64,000 bases of DNA, taken from contig CAVXZE010000008.1 in assembly GCA_963766175.1 (NCBI GenBank), forward strand, positions 14,973 through 78,972. The letters run 5' to 3'. The notes below the pieces were generated by a model that saw nothing but the letters and a program-made list of their open reading frames with translations, ran no database searches and was not told the origin of the DNA. A program made the position numbers and the translations under genes. Shown piece by piece: positions 42,054 to 50,312 of this stretch. The stretch's first letter is position 1. Every line of letters begins with the position of its first letter. The DNA is from CAVXZE01 sp963766175 (GTDB lineage: Bacteria > Myxococcota_A > UBA9160 > UBA6930).

Positions 42054-43559
42054 ATGACTCCGATGACCGAAGCTCCCATGACGAACCCCCGGATCTCGGC
42101 CTTCGGCCGGCTCGCCATCGTCCTCGCCGCAGTCATCATCGGCTATCTGGTCTACTACAACGTCACACACCTGCACGCCGGGCACGGCGAGTCGTCGGTC
42201 GCCCATGCAACGCTGCCACCGCTCTGGGGCCTGGGCGTTCTCCCCTTCGTCCTCCTGCTCGCGTCCATCGCGGTGCTGCCGATCGTGCCTTTCACCCATC
42301 ACTGGTGGGAGAACAATCTCAACCGGCTGATGGTCTCGTTGATCTGCGCCTGCCTGACCCTGGTCTACTACCTGTTCGCCAAGGGTTGGGACTCCATCCT
42401 TCCGCTGCTGAATCACGCGGTGCCGGCCGAGTACATCCCCTTCATCGTGCTGCTCTTCAGTCTCTACGTGATCAGCGGAGGGATCTCCCTGAAGGGCGAT
42501 CTGTTGGCGCGTCCCCTCACCAATACCGGGTTTCTCGCATTCGGGGCGCTGATCGCCAGCTTCGTGGGCACCACCGGGGCGAGCATGCTGCTGATCCGCC
42601 CCCTGTTGCAGACGAACACACATCGCAAGCACGTCGTCCACACCGTCGTCTTCTTCATCTTCCTGGTGAGCAACATCGGCGGCTGCCTGCTGCCGATCGG
42701 CGATCCGCCGCTCTTTCTCGGGTATCTGCGCGGGGTCGCGTTCTTCTGGACCTTCAATCTCTGGATCGAGTGGGCCTTCTGCTGTCTGCTCCTGCTCGTC
42801 GTCTACTTCGGTCTCGACACCTACTTCTACGGGAAGGAGGGTGCCATCGACCTGCGCGATGACGAGATCGAGAGGCAGCCGCTTCGCTTGAGGGGCCTGG
42901 TCAATATCCTGTGGCTGGGCGGAATCGTGGCGTGCGTGGCGACGATCAGCCATGAGCGCGAGTTCTTCGGTACGGGCTGGACGCCGTTTCCATTCCTGCG
43001 CGAGATCCTCATGCTGTTCCTCGTGCTGCTCTCGGTCTGGACCACGCCGCGGGGCGTGCGTGAGGACAACGACTTCAACTACGCGGCGATCCTCGAGGTG
43101 GCAGCGCTCTTCATCGGCATCTTCATCGCCATGCAGGCGCCGATCGAGGTGCTACGGGTGTACGGGCCGAAGCTGGGCCTGGTGGCCCCCTGGCATTTCT
43201 TCTGGGCGACCGGCTCGCTCTCGAGCTTCCTGGACAACGCCCCGACCTATGTCGTCTTCTTCGAGACCGCCCGCTCCCTGCCGATTCCCGCGGGAGTGGA
43301 CGTCTCCGCGACGGTCATCGATCCTAGCCTCCTGGTCGGGATCAGTCTCGGCGCGGTGTTCCTGGGTTCGATGACGTACATCGGCAACGGCCCCAACTTC
43401 ATGGTCAAGGCCATCGCCGAGCAGTCCGGCGTAAAAATGCCAAGCTTCTTCGGCTACATGGTAAAGTACAGCATCCCCATGCTGATCCCCGTCTTCGTGA
43501 TCGTGACGCTCGTCTTCCTGCAGGGTGGTGGCGGATCCCCGGCCGCGGCTGGACACTGA
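42054..43559 (+). CDS. NhaD/citrate-family sodium:proton antiporter-like protein
   Basis: The protein is 501 residues with about 12 transmembrane helices of the ion-transporter superfamily. Signature stretches are FLVSNIGGCLLPIGDPPLFLGYLRGV (the GDPP motif of the NhaD/ArsB/CitM group) and SLSSFLDNAPTYVVFFETA (the second half-motif, DNAP). These point to cation/proton exchange. The start among three near ATG codons (42054, 42063, 42078) is unclear, as none has a strong ribosome site. The UspA-like gene follows after 14 bases, suggesting a stress-responsive transport unit. Confidence 0.88.
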   Translation: MTPMTEAPMTNPRISAFGRLAIVLAAVIIGYLVYYNVTHLHAGHGESSVAHATLPPLWGLGVLPFVLLLASIAVLPIVPFTHHWWENNLNRLMVSLICACLTLVYYLFAKGWDSILPLLNHAVPAEYIPFIVLLFSLYVISGGISLKGDLLARPLTNTGFLAFGALIASFVGTTGASMLLIRPLLQTNTHRKHVVHTVVFFIFLVSNIGGCLLPIGDPPLFLGYLRGVAFFWTFNLWIEWAFCCLLLLVVYFGLDTYFYGKEGAIDLRDDEIERQPLRLRGLVNILWLGGIVACVATISHEREFFGTGWTPFPFLREILMLFLVLLSVWTTPRGVREDNDFNYAAILEVAALFIGIFIAMQAPIEVLRVYGPKLGLVAPWHFFWATGSLSSFLDNAPTYVVFFETARSLPIPAGVDVSATVIDPSLLVGISLGAVFLGSMTYIGNGPNFMVKAIAEQSGVKMPSFFGYMVKYSIPMLIPVFVIVTLVFLQGGGGSPAAAGH

Positions 43560-43573
43560 GGAGTAACAAAGCC

Positions 43574-44401
43574 ATGTTGAAGCGCATTCTCGTGGCCCTG
43601 AGTGGCACCCCCTATACGCCAGTTGCCGTCCGGAGGGCCGTCGACCTGGCCCAGCGGCACGACGCATCCCTCACCGGCGTCACCGTGGTGGACATCGAGC
43701 GGCTGAGCGACGTCGGCCCGGTTCCGATCGGCGGCGCATCCAAGGCCCACGACCTGGCCGAGCATCGGATGGCGGTGACCCAGGAGCGCGTCGAGACAGA
43801 GATCGCGGGCTTCGAGAGGGCGTGCACGGAGGCTTCGGTCCCCTACGTCGTCGACCGGGAACGCGGCGACGCCTTCGAGCTGCTGCTGGCGCTGTGGCGC
43901 TACCACGACCTGACCATCATCGGTCTGCGCGGGCTATTCGAGTACGGTGTCGTCCAGAACCCCGACGACCACGTCACCAAGCTGATCCGCCACGGCGTGA
44001 GGCCGATCATCGCCGTCTCTCCCGACTACCGCGAGGTGAATCGCGTGCTGATGGCGTACGATGGCTCGCCGCAAGGAGCCATGGCGATGAAGCGCTTCGC
44101 CCAGCTTCACCTCTGGCCGGAGGCGACGATCAAGCTCGCCTGCTTCGGCTTCGATGACGAGGTGGCGACACCGCTCCTGATCGACTCCACGGCGTATCTG
44201 CGCGCCCACGGCTACGAGCCGGAGGCGGAGAGCATGCCCGGCGAAGCGACACCGGGGCTGCTCGCCCACGCTCAGGAGTGGGGCGCGGACCTGGTGGTGA
44301 TGGGGGCCACCTATCGCAGCCGCATTCTCAAGCTGGTGATGGGCCCGACCACCCACGAAGCGCTCATGCACGCGGGTGTACCGCTCTTCCTGTCGCAGTA
44401 A
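43574..44401 (+). CDS. Tandem universal stress protein (UspA family)
   Basis: The protein is 275 residues with two Usp domains (about 1-140 and 150-275). The first begins MLKRILVALSGTPYTPVAVRRAVDLAQRHDASLTGV. The second begins NRVLMAYDGSPQGAMAMKRF and ends ADLVVMGATYRSRILKLVMGPTTHEALMHAGVPLFL, close to the ATP-binding GxxG(x)9GS/T pattern. It follows the antiporter gene with GAGGAG before the ATG. Usp proteins often bind ATP and modulate partners. Regulation of the antiporter is a guess from adjacency. Confidence 0.9.
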   Translation: MLKRILVALSGTPYTPVAVRRAVDLAQRHDASLTGVTVVDIERLSDVGPVPIGGASKAHDLAEHRMAVTQERVETEIAGFERACTEASVPYVVDRERGDAFELLLALWRYHDLTIIGLRGLFEYGVVQNPDDHVTKLIRHGVRPIIAVSPDYREVNRVLMAYDGSPQGAMAMKRFAQLHLWPEATIKLACFGFDDEVATPLLIDSTAYLRAHGYEPEAESMPGEATPGLLAHAQEWGADLVVMGATYRSRILKLVMGPTTHEALMHAGVPLFLSQ

Positions 44402-44451
44402 CACGGCTCCGGGATCGAAACCGCTGCTGGAAGACAAGGAGATTGCTGCCG

Positions 44452-45009
44452 ATGCGACTCTCGAGTCCCCGCGTTCCCCCGATCGATGCCGAGGCGCTGG
44501 AGGGCGAACCCCGCGAGATTCTCGACCGCTCCCGCATGAACGGGAATACGCTCAACATCTTCGCCACCTTGATCCACCACCCCAAGCTGATGAAGCGCTG
44601 GCAGGTCTTCGGGAACCACGTGCTCAACAAGTCGACGCTGCCGCCGCGCGATCGCGAGCTGCTGATCCTGCGCATCGGCTGGCTCTGCCGCGCCGAGTAC
44701 GAGTTCGGCCAGCACGTCGTGATCGGCAAGCGGGAGGGTCTGAGCGACGAGGAGATCGAACGGGTCACGCGCGGGCCCGACGCAGAGGGTTGGGATCCCT
44801 TCGACGCGACGCTGCTGCGGGCCACCGATGAGCTCCACAGCGACGCCTTCCTGAGCGAGGCGACCTGGAAGGAGCTCGCGGCGCGCTACGACACGATGCA
44901 GCTGATGGACCTGGTCTTCACCGTGGGCCAGTACAACCTGGTCTCGATGGCGCTCAACACGTTCGGCGTCCAGCAAGACGAGGGCTACCCGGGGTTCCCC
45001 GGCCGATGA
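44452..45009 (+). CDS. Carboxymuconolactone decarboxylase/AhpD-like protein
   Basis: The protein is 185 residues. The AhpD-like core RDRELLILRIGWLCRAEYEFGQHVVIGKREGLSDEEIERVT is clear, with one Cys and the Glu-His proton-relay residues. It has no CxxC pair, so it is not a peroxiredoxin reductase of the AhpD type. Related proteins in soil and marine bacteria occur with SDR and acyl-CoA genes of catabolic clusters. ATG at 44452 has AAGGAG ten bases before it. Its stop overlaps the SDR start (ATGA), so the two are co-translated. Confidence 0.88.
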   Translation: MRLSSPRVPPIDAEALEGEPREILDRSRMNGNTLNIFATLIHHPKLMKRWQVFGNHVLNKSTLPPRDRELLILRIGWLCRAEYEFGQHVVIGKREGLSDEEIERVTRGPDAEGWDPFDATLLRATDELHSDAFLSEATWKELAARYDTMQLMDLVFTVGQYNLVSMALNTFGVQQDEGYPGFPGR

Positions 45010-45806
45010 GCGGGCGACTCCAGGACAAGGTCGCGATCGTGGTCGGCGCGGGGCAGACTCCGGGCGAGACGATCGGAAACGGCCGCGCCACCGCCGTGCT
45101 CTTCGCACGGGAGGGAGCGCGGGTGATGCTCGTCGATCTCCGCCTCGATTCCGCGCTCGAGACCGAGCGCATGATCGCAGACGAGGGGGGCGAGTGCTTC
45201 GCCTTCGAGGCGGATGCGACCGACGAGGAGAGCTGCAAGAAGGTCGCAAAGGCCTGTGTCGAGAGATACGGCCGCATCGACATCCTGCACAACAACATCG
45301 GGGTCGGCGGTGGCGATGCCGGACCGGCCCACCTGACGGAGGAGGCCTGGGACCGCATCCTCACCGTCAACATGAAGAGCGTCTTCCTGATGTGCAAGCA
45401 CGTCCTGCCGATCATGCGCGAGCAGGGAAGCGGCGTGATCACCAACATCTCTTCCGTCGCCGCCACCTGCGCCACGGGAATCATCGCCTACAAGACCTCG
45501 AAGGCGGGTGTGAATGCCTTCACCCATTCCCTGGCGATGGGCAATGCCAAGCACGGCATCCGCGCCAACGCGATCCTGCCGGGCCTGATGAACACCCCGA
45601 TGGCGATCGAGAACATCTCGAAGGCGCGCGGCGTCCCGCGCGAGCAGCTGATCGCCGCCCGCGACAGCCAGGTCCCCCTGGTCCAGAAGATGGGCACGGC
45701 CTGGGACGTGGCCTATGCCGCCCTCTTCCTCGCCTCCGACGAGGCCCGCTTCATCACCGGCGTCCTGCTCCCCGTCGACGGCGGTCAAAGCGCTCGCATC
45801 GGCTAG
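45006..45806 (+). CDS. Short-chain dehydrogenase/reductase
   Basis: The protein is 266 residues, a classical SDR. The cofactor loop is VGAGQTPGETIGNG (a longer than usual glycine motif). NNIG is at residues 96-99. The catalytic Ser is near 149 and the Tyr162-x3-Lys166 pair is in AYKTSK. The C-terminus GVLLPVDGGQSARIG is typical. The substrate is unknown. Pairing with the CMD-like gene suggests oxidation of a hydroxylated or lactone intermediate. The stop codon shares CTAG with the stop of the convergent PPK2 gene. Confidence 0.92.
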   Translation: MSGRLQDKVAIVVGAGQTPGETIGNGRATAVLFAREGARVMLVDLRLDSALETERMIADEGGECFAFEADATDEESCKKVAKACVERYGRIDILHNNIGVGGGDAGPAHLTEEAWDRILTVNMKSVFLMCKHVLPIMREQGSGVITNISSVAATCATGIIAYKTSKAGVNAFTHSLAMGNAKHGIRANAILPGLMNTPMAIENISKARGVPREQLIAARDSQVPLVQKMGTAWDVAYAALFLASDEARFITGVLLPVDGGQSARIG

Positions 45807-47290
45807 TCGAGGGCGCGCTCGAGGCTCTCGCAGACCGAGCTCAGCACCTTGACCCGGGCGTAGCGCTTGTCCTCCCCCTCGACCAGGACCCAAGGCGCGA
45901 TCGGCGTGCTGGTCCGCTCGATCATGTCGTTTACGGCCAGCTCGTAGCCTCTCCATTTCTCGCGGTTCCGCCAGTCCTCGGCACTGAGCTTCCAGCGCTT
46001 GTAGGGAACCTTCGCGCGGGCCTCGAAGCGGCGTCCCTGCTCCTCCGGGGAGATGTGGAGCCAGAACTTCACCAGCACGATGCCGTGCTCCACGAGTTGC
46101 TGCTCGAAGTCGTTGATCTCCGCGTAGGCGCGTCGCCACTCCAGGTCCGTAGCGAAGCCTTCGACGCGTTCCACCAGCACGCGGCCGTACCAGCTTCGGT
46201 CGAAAATCATGAAGCGGCCGGCCCGGGAGAGGTGACGCCAGAATCGCCACAGGTAGTGGTGCGCCTTCTCCTCGTCCGACGGCGCGGCAATCTGGATCAC
46301 CCTGTAGTCCCGGGCGTCGAGCGCCGGAGTGATCCGGCGGATCGCCCCGCCCTTGCCGCCCGCGTCCCACCCCTCGAAGACGAGAGCAACCGAGATCTTC
46401 CGCTCCCTCGCCTTCCTGTGGAGGAGGTTGAGCCGCGCCTGCAGCTCGTCGCGCTTCCGGGGGTAGTCTTTTTTCGAGAGCTTCCTGGTGAGGTCGAGGC
46501 TCGAGAGCACGAGGATCCGCGACGCGCCCTCCGCAGACTCCGACGCCGGGACCGGAACGGCTTCGCTCTCGGGCTCGCCGGGATCGGCGAGGCGACGCTC
46601 GATCGCATCCAGGAGCTTGGCGCCCACCTCCAGGCTCCGGAAACGCCGGTCCGCACCCTCGATGATCGCCCACGGCGCATGGGCCGTGCTGGTCCGAGCG
46701 ATGATGTGCTCGGCGGCGGAGACGAATTCTCCATACATCTTCCAGTGTTTCCAGTCCTGCTTGGTGACGCGCCAGGACTGGAGCGGGTCCTTCTCCAGCG
46801 ACTGGAGCCGCTTCTTCTGGGGCTCGCGGCCGAGGTGCATCCAGCACTTGAGGATGACGGCACCGGAACTTGCCAGGGTTCGCTCGAAGGAGAGGATCCG
46901 GGCGAGTCGCTCATCGAGCTCGCTTCCCGAGATCGCTCCGTACACGCGGTCGAGAAACGGTCGCGAGTACCAGGCGGAGAGAAAAATGCCGAGCGCGCCA
47001 TTTCTGGGGAGATCCCGCCAGTAGCGCCAGAACTCCGGCCTCTCCCGCTCCTCCTCGGACCGCTCCGCGTAGGCGCGGGTGAGGATCCAGCGCGGGTCCA
47101 TCCACTCGTTCAGGAGGTTGGCGGTGTCACCCTTTCCCGCGCCGTCCACGCCCGCGAAGAGGAGGATCACCGGGAAGCCGACCTCACGGAGACGGACCTG
47201 GGCCTCGAGAAGCGCGCCCCTGAGCTCCATCGCCCGCTCCTGGTATTCCTTCTTCCCGACCTTCTGGCCGAGCTCCGCGGTCTCGAACAT
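45803..47290 (-). CDS. pap: Polyphosphate:AMP phosphotransferase (double PPK2 domain)
   Basis: The protein is 495 residues and contains two PPK2 domains in tandem. The first has Walker A LLFAGVDGAGKGDTANLL, the second ALVFEGWDAGGKGGAIRRIT, each followed by the RSWYGR-like (FDRSWYGRVLVERVEGF) or SAWYSRPF lid motif. The double-domain form is the class II PPK2, which makes ADP from AMP and polyphosphate. I use ATG at 47290 (MFETAELG). The longer open frame upstream has no family similarity. It lies four bases after the metallophosphoesterase gene, in the polyphosphate operon. Confidence 0.9.
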   Translation of the reverse strand: MFETAELGQKVGKKEYQERAMELRGALLEAQVRLREVGFPVILLFAGVDGAGKGDTANLLNEWMDPRWILTRAYAERSEEERERPEFWRYWRDLPRNGALGIFLSAWYSRPFLDRVYGAISGSELDERLARILSFERTLASSGAVILKCWMHLGREPQKKRLQSLEKDPLQSWRVTKQDWKHWKMYGEFVSAAEHIIARTSTAHAPWAIIEGADRRFRSLEVGAKLLDAIERRLADPGEPESEAVPVPASESAEGASRILVLSSLDLTRKLSKKDYPRKRDELQARLNLLHRKARERKISVALVFEGWDAGGKGGAIRRITPALDARDYRVIQIAAPSDEEKAHHYLWRFWRHLSRAGRFMIFDRSWYGRVLVERVEGFATDLEWRRAYAEINDFEQQLVEHGIVLVKFWLHISPEEQGRRFEARAKVPYKRWKLSAEDWRNREKWRGYELAVNDMIERTSTPIAPWVLVEGEDKRYARVKVLSSVCESLERALD

Positions 47291-47294
47291 GCCT

Positions 47295-48017
47295 TCAGTC
47301 CATCCGTTCCATCGGCCACCGCCGCACCGCGAGCTCAAGCGCACGGCGGCGCCACTTCTGCATCCCGATCCGCTTCATGGCGCGGACGGTCTCCGCCACC
47401 GGATATCGAACGCGACGGATGCGGGCTCGCGCCTGACCCTCCTCGAGCTCGAGGAGCGCCCAGCTGGCCCGCGGGTCGCCGTCGAGGGGCCGGCCCACGG
47501 TGCCCGCATTGACGATCAGCATCCCGTCCACGGTGCGGACGAAAGGCAGGTGGGTGTGACCGCCCACGAGCACGCCCGGTCGCGGTGTTCCACCGGGAAA
47601 CCAGGCGCGAAGCGTCTGCGATGTGAGGCTCGAGTACATCCCGTCGAAGGTCCCGTGCGGGCTCCCGTGCACCAGCTGGATCCCGACTCCCTCGACCTCG
47701 AGCTCGCGATCGGCCGGTAGACCCAGCAGAAACTCCCGATTCTTCTTCGTCAGGACCGAGATCGTCCAGCGCATGTGCCGCTTCGGATCGGGCCGCGCCC
47801 GGTCGGCGAGCGTCCGGACCTCGATCTCCTGGTTGCCGAGGATGGACGGAATCCCCGCCTTCCGGACCCGCGACACCACCTGGTTCGGGTGGGGACCCTG
47901 CCCGACCAGATCACCGGCACAGAGCAGCCGAGCCACCGCCTGCCCCTCGATGTCCGCGAGGACGGCCTCGAGTGCGGGCAGGTTGGCGTGAATGTCCGCG
48001 ATCACGGCAACACGCAC
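47295..48017 (-). CDS. Calcineurin-like metallophosphoesterase (YfcE/MJ0936 type)
   Basis: The protein is 240 residues. Metal-ligand motifs are all visible: ADIHANLPALEAVL (D8, H10), CAGDLVGQGPHPNQV, ILGNQE (with Gln in place of the usual His-Asp pair), VHGSPHG and VGGHTHLPF. It is probably a soluble phosphodiesterase or phosphatase. The start is GTG at 48017, seven bases after the ppx stop. The polyphosphate setting suggests a role in phosphate or nucleotide turnover, which is inference. Confidence 0.88.
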   Translation of the reverse strand: MRVAVIADIHANLPALEAVLADIEGQAVARLLCAGDLVGQGPHPNQVVSRVRKAGIPSILGNQEIEVRTLADRARPDPKRHMRWTISVLTKKNREFLLGLPADRELEVEGVGIQLVHGSPHGTFDGMYSSLTSQTLRAWFPGGTPRPGVLVGGHTHLPFVRTVDGMLIVNAGTVGRPLDGDPRASWALLELEEGQARARIRRVRYPVAETVRAMKRIGMQKWRRRALELAVRRWPMERMD

Positions 48018-48024
48018 CGCGGTG

Positions 48025-49551
48025 TCACTCCTCCGCCAGCGTGAGCTTCACGCCGAAGACGGTTTCGAAGAGGTGGAACTTGCGCCGCGCGGCCCACTTC
48101 TCCAGGAGAAGATCGCCCTCCGCCTCGAGCTCGAGCAGGACTTCGTCATCCCCACGCCGTACCTTGACGGCCCGAACCTTCTGGCGGTGCTCCCGATCCA
48201 GCACGTCGGCGGCGCGAAGGATCGCCGCGAGACGCTCGACCACGGAGCGGTCCTCGGTGGAGAGCGCTGCGAAGCTCGGGTGCTTCATCGTCGGGTGGGC
48301 CTTGCGATGGTACCGCCCCACGTTCGCCACCATCTCTCTCTCCCGCCGGTCGAGCCCGACGAGGTCGGATTCGGAGATCAGATAGTAGGAGTGCTTGTGG
48401 TGCTTCGACATCGAGACGTACAGACCCACGTCGTGGAGAATTGCCGCCGCCTCCAAGAGGATCCTCTCCGCCTCTCCCAGGGCGTGCAGGTCCCTCGTTT
48501 GGTCGAAGAGAGAGAGAGCGAGGTCCGCCACCCGGACGGCGTGGGGCTCGTCCAGGTCGTAGCGGCGTCCGAGACCGAGTACGGAGGCCCGGAGCTCCCG
48601 CCGGCGTTCCTCCAATGCACCGCGCCGGGCCAGCTCATCGATGGTGTCGAGAAGCAGCCCCTCCTTCAGCCCCACGTCGGGCACGTAGACCCGGTCCACT
48701 CCGAAGATCTCGCCGATCTTCAAGTAGACGACTCCCGCGGGCAGGATCACGTCCGCCCGATCCTCACGGAGACCGAACTGCTCGATCCGCTCGTGGAAGG
48801 AGATGGCGGCGAGCTTTCGAACCCACTTGCGGAGGCGCGAGAGCGGGATGACCCGGACCCCCTCCCGGAGCACCGGGTCTCCGATGGCCTCGTCGCCCGC
48901 AAGGTCGGCCAGGGTGACGATCGAGCCGCCCGTGGCGGCGAGGAAGTCGAGCGGCTCGTGGCCCATCGCGGTGAGGACCCGTGCCCGGATCGCGTCGACG
49001 TACTCGGTGAGGAGCGAGAAGAAGTCCGTCTCGCCGTCGCCGGGGAGCGCCTCGAGAAGCCGAACCGCCCCCATGTCGAAGGACTCCGCCCGCACCACGT
49101 CGCCGTCCTTCATCACCAGGATCTCGACGCTTCCACCGCCGACGTCCACCGCTCCCGTCCGTCCCCGGGAGATATCGAGGGCGGAGCCGATCGCGCGGCG
49201 AACGAGGTGGGCCTCCTCCGCGCCGCTGATCACGCGGATCTCGATCCCCGTCTCCTCGCGGATCCGGTCTCGAAGCACCCCCGCGTCCGAGGCCTCGCGA
49301 AAGGCGCTGGTGGCCACGGCGCGGATGTGGGTGACCTCGTGCCTGTCGATCATCCCGCGGAAGGCGCGGAAGGCCTCGACGGCGCGGTCTCCCGTCGACT
49401 CGCCGATCTGGCCGGTGAGGAAGACGTGCGAACCGAGTCGGACCGGGGTGCGCACGTTCTCCAGCACGCGCGGCTCGTGGTCTTCCCCCACCTCCACCAG
49501 GAGGCACCGCATCGCGTTCGTACCCACGTCGATGGCCGCGATCCGCGTCAC
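48025..49551 (-). CDS. ppx: Exopolyphosphatase/guanosine pentaphosphatase (Ppx/GppA) with HD domain
   Basis: The protein is 508 residues. The N-terminal ASKHA fold has IAAIDVGTNAMRCLLVEV, AVATSAFREASD, ISGAEEAHLVRRA and AVDVGGGSVEI. The C-terminal half contains an HD-like domain (AAAILHDVGLYVSMSKHHKHSYYLI). It trims polyphosphate from its end or converts pppGpp to ppGpp. The polyphosphate neighbours favour the former. GTG start at 49551 overlaps the parA stop (GTGA). Confidence 0.92.
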   Translation of the reverse strand: MTRIAAIDVGTNAMRCLLVEVGEDHEPRVLENVRTPVRLGSHVFLTGQIGESTGDRAVEAFRAFRGMIDRHEVTHIRAVATSAFREASDAGVLRDRIREETGIEIRVISGAEEAHLVRRAIGSALDISRGRTGAVDVGGGSVEILVMKDGDVVRAESFDMGAVRLLEALPGDGETDFFSLLTEYVDAIRARVLTAMGHEPLDFLAATGGSIVTLADLAGDEAIGDPVLREGVRVIPLSRLRKWVRKLAAISFHERIEQFGLREDRADVILPAGVVYLKIGEIFGVDRVYVPDVGLKEGLLLDTIDELARRGALEERRRELRASVLGLGRRYDLDEPHAVRVADLALSLFDQTRDLHALGEAERILLEAAAILHDVGLYVSMSKHHKHSYYLISESDLVGLDRREREMVANVGRYHRKAHPTMKHPSFAALSTEDRSVVERLAAILRAADVLDREHRQKVRAVKVRRGDDEVLLELEAEGDLLLEKWAARRKFHLFETVFGVKLTLAEE

Positions 49552-50312
49552 GATTCACCTCCGCCGGGATCGAGCACGCGCGGCTCTACCTCCGCCCAGA
49601 GCGCGCGGTAGGTCTTGGCCGCCTGGCTCCACGGAGCGTAGGCCTCGATCGGCATCCGGTGGACGCCCATCTTCTCCACGGTGCTGGAGTAGGGGATCGA
49701 CGTCTTCAAGAAACGGAAGGGAACCTCCCGGTCTCCGTCGACGATCTCTCGGTGCATCGTCCTTCGGCGGTCCACCATCGAGAAGAAGGGTAGGACGGCG
49801 AGCTTGCGCGGGCCTTTCTTGCCCAGGTGGCGCGCGAGCTGATCGAGGGTGCGAAGCGAGAGCGTGGTCGGAATGGTGGGAACCAGGATGCCCTCCGCGG
49901 CCGCGAGCACGCTCTCCAACACCAGGGTCATCCCCGGTGGACAGTCGAGAAGGGCGAGATCGTAGTCGACGGAAAGAGGCTCGATCAGCTTTCCGATCTG
50001 CCGCTTCGGCTTCCTGGTGCTGTCGAGGGCGATGTCCATCTTCCGGTAGGAGAAGTCCGCCGGAAGGAGATCGAGGCCCTCGTAGTCCGAGCCCTTGATC
50101 AGGCCATCGAGGTCCAGGGCGCCACGGACGAGCTTCTTGCCCCCACCGCGCACCTTCGGCTTCACCCGGAGGTAGAAGCTGGCCGCACCCTGCGGGTCGA
50201 GGTCCCAGATCAGAGTGCGCCAGCCGCCCTGCGCGGCGAGGAAGCCGAGGTTCACCGCGGTCGCCGTCTTGCCCACGCCGCCCTTGATGTTGAGGACCGC
50301 GAGCACTCTCAC
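49548..50312 (-). CDS. Orphan ParA-family ATPase
   Basis: The protein is 254 residues. It has the deviant Walker A KGGVGKTATAVNLGFLAAQGG, the A' motif IWDLDPQGAASFYL and Walker B LALLDCPPGMTLV. The start GTG at 50312 overlaps the CHAD-protein stop, and its own stop overlaps ppx. No ParB or parS-like array is nearby, so it is unlikely to be a chromosome or plasmid segregation gene. ParA-type ATPases also position carboxysomes, chemoreceptor clusters and granules. Being locked between a polyphosphate-binding protein and Ppx, it is a candidate positioning factor for polyphosphate granules. This role is inference. Confidence 0.85.
   Translation of the reverse strand: MRVLAVLNIKGGVGKTATAVNLGFLAAQGGWRTLIWDLDPQGAASFYLRVKPKVRGGGKKLVRGALDLDGLIKGSDYEGLDLLPADFSYRKMDIALDSTRKPKRQIGKLIEPLSVDYDLALLDCPPGMTLVLESVLAAAEGILVPTIPTTLSLRTLDQLARHLGKKGPRKLAVLPFFSMVDRRRTMHREIVDGDREVPFRFLKTSIPYSSTVEKMGVHRMPIEAYAPWSQAAKTYRALWAEVEPRVLDPGGGES

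Noticed and set aside
45803..45806. Shared CTAG at the convergent SDR and PPK2 stops as a regulatory site
   Set aside because: It is simply two TAG codons on opposite strands; no further structure is present.
47291..47344. N-terminal extension of the PPK2 gene to 47344
   Set aside because: The extra residues overlap the metallophosphoesterase coding end and have no PPK2 similarity. ATG at 47290 fits the family.
49548..50312. ParA as part of a plasmid or phage partition cassette
   Set aside because: No ParB, no parS-like repeats, and no mobile-element genes nearby; flanks are polyphosphate genes with overlapping stops and starts.
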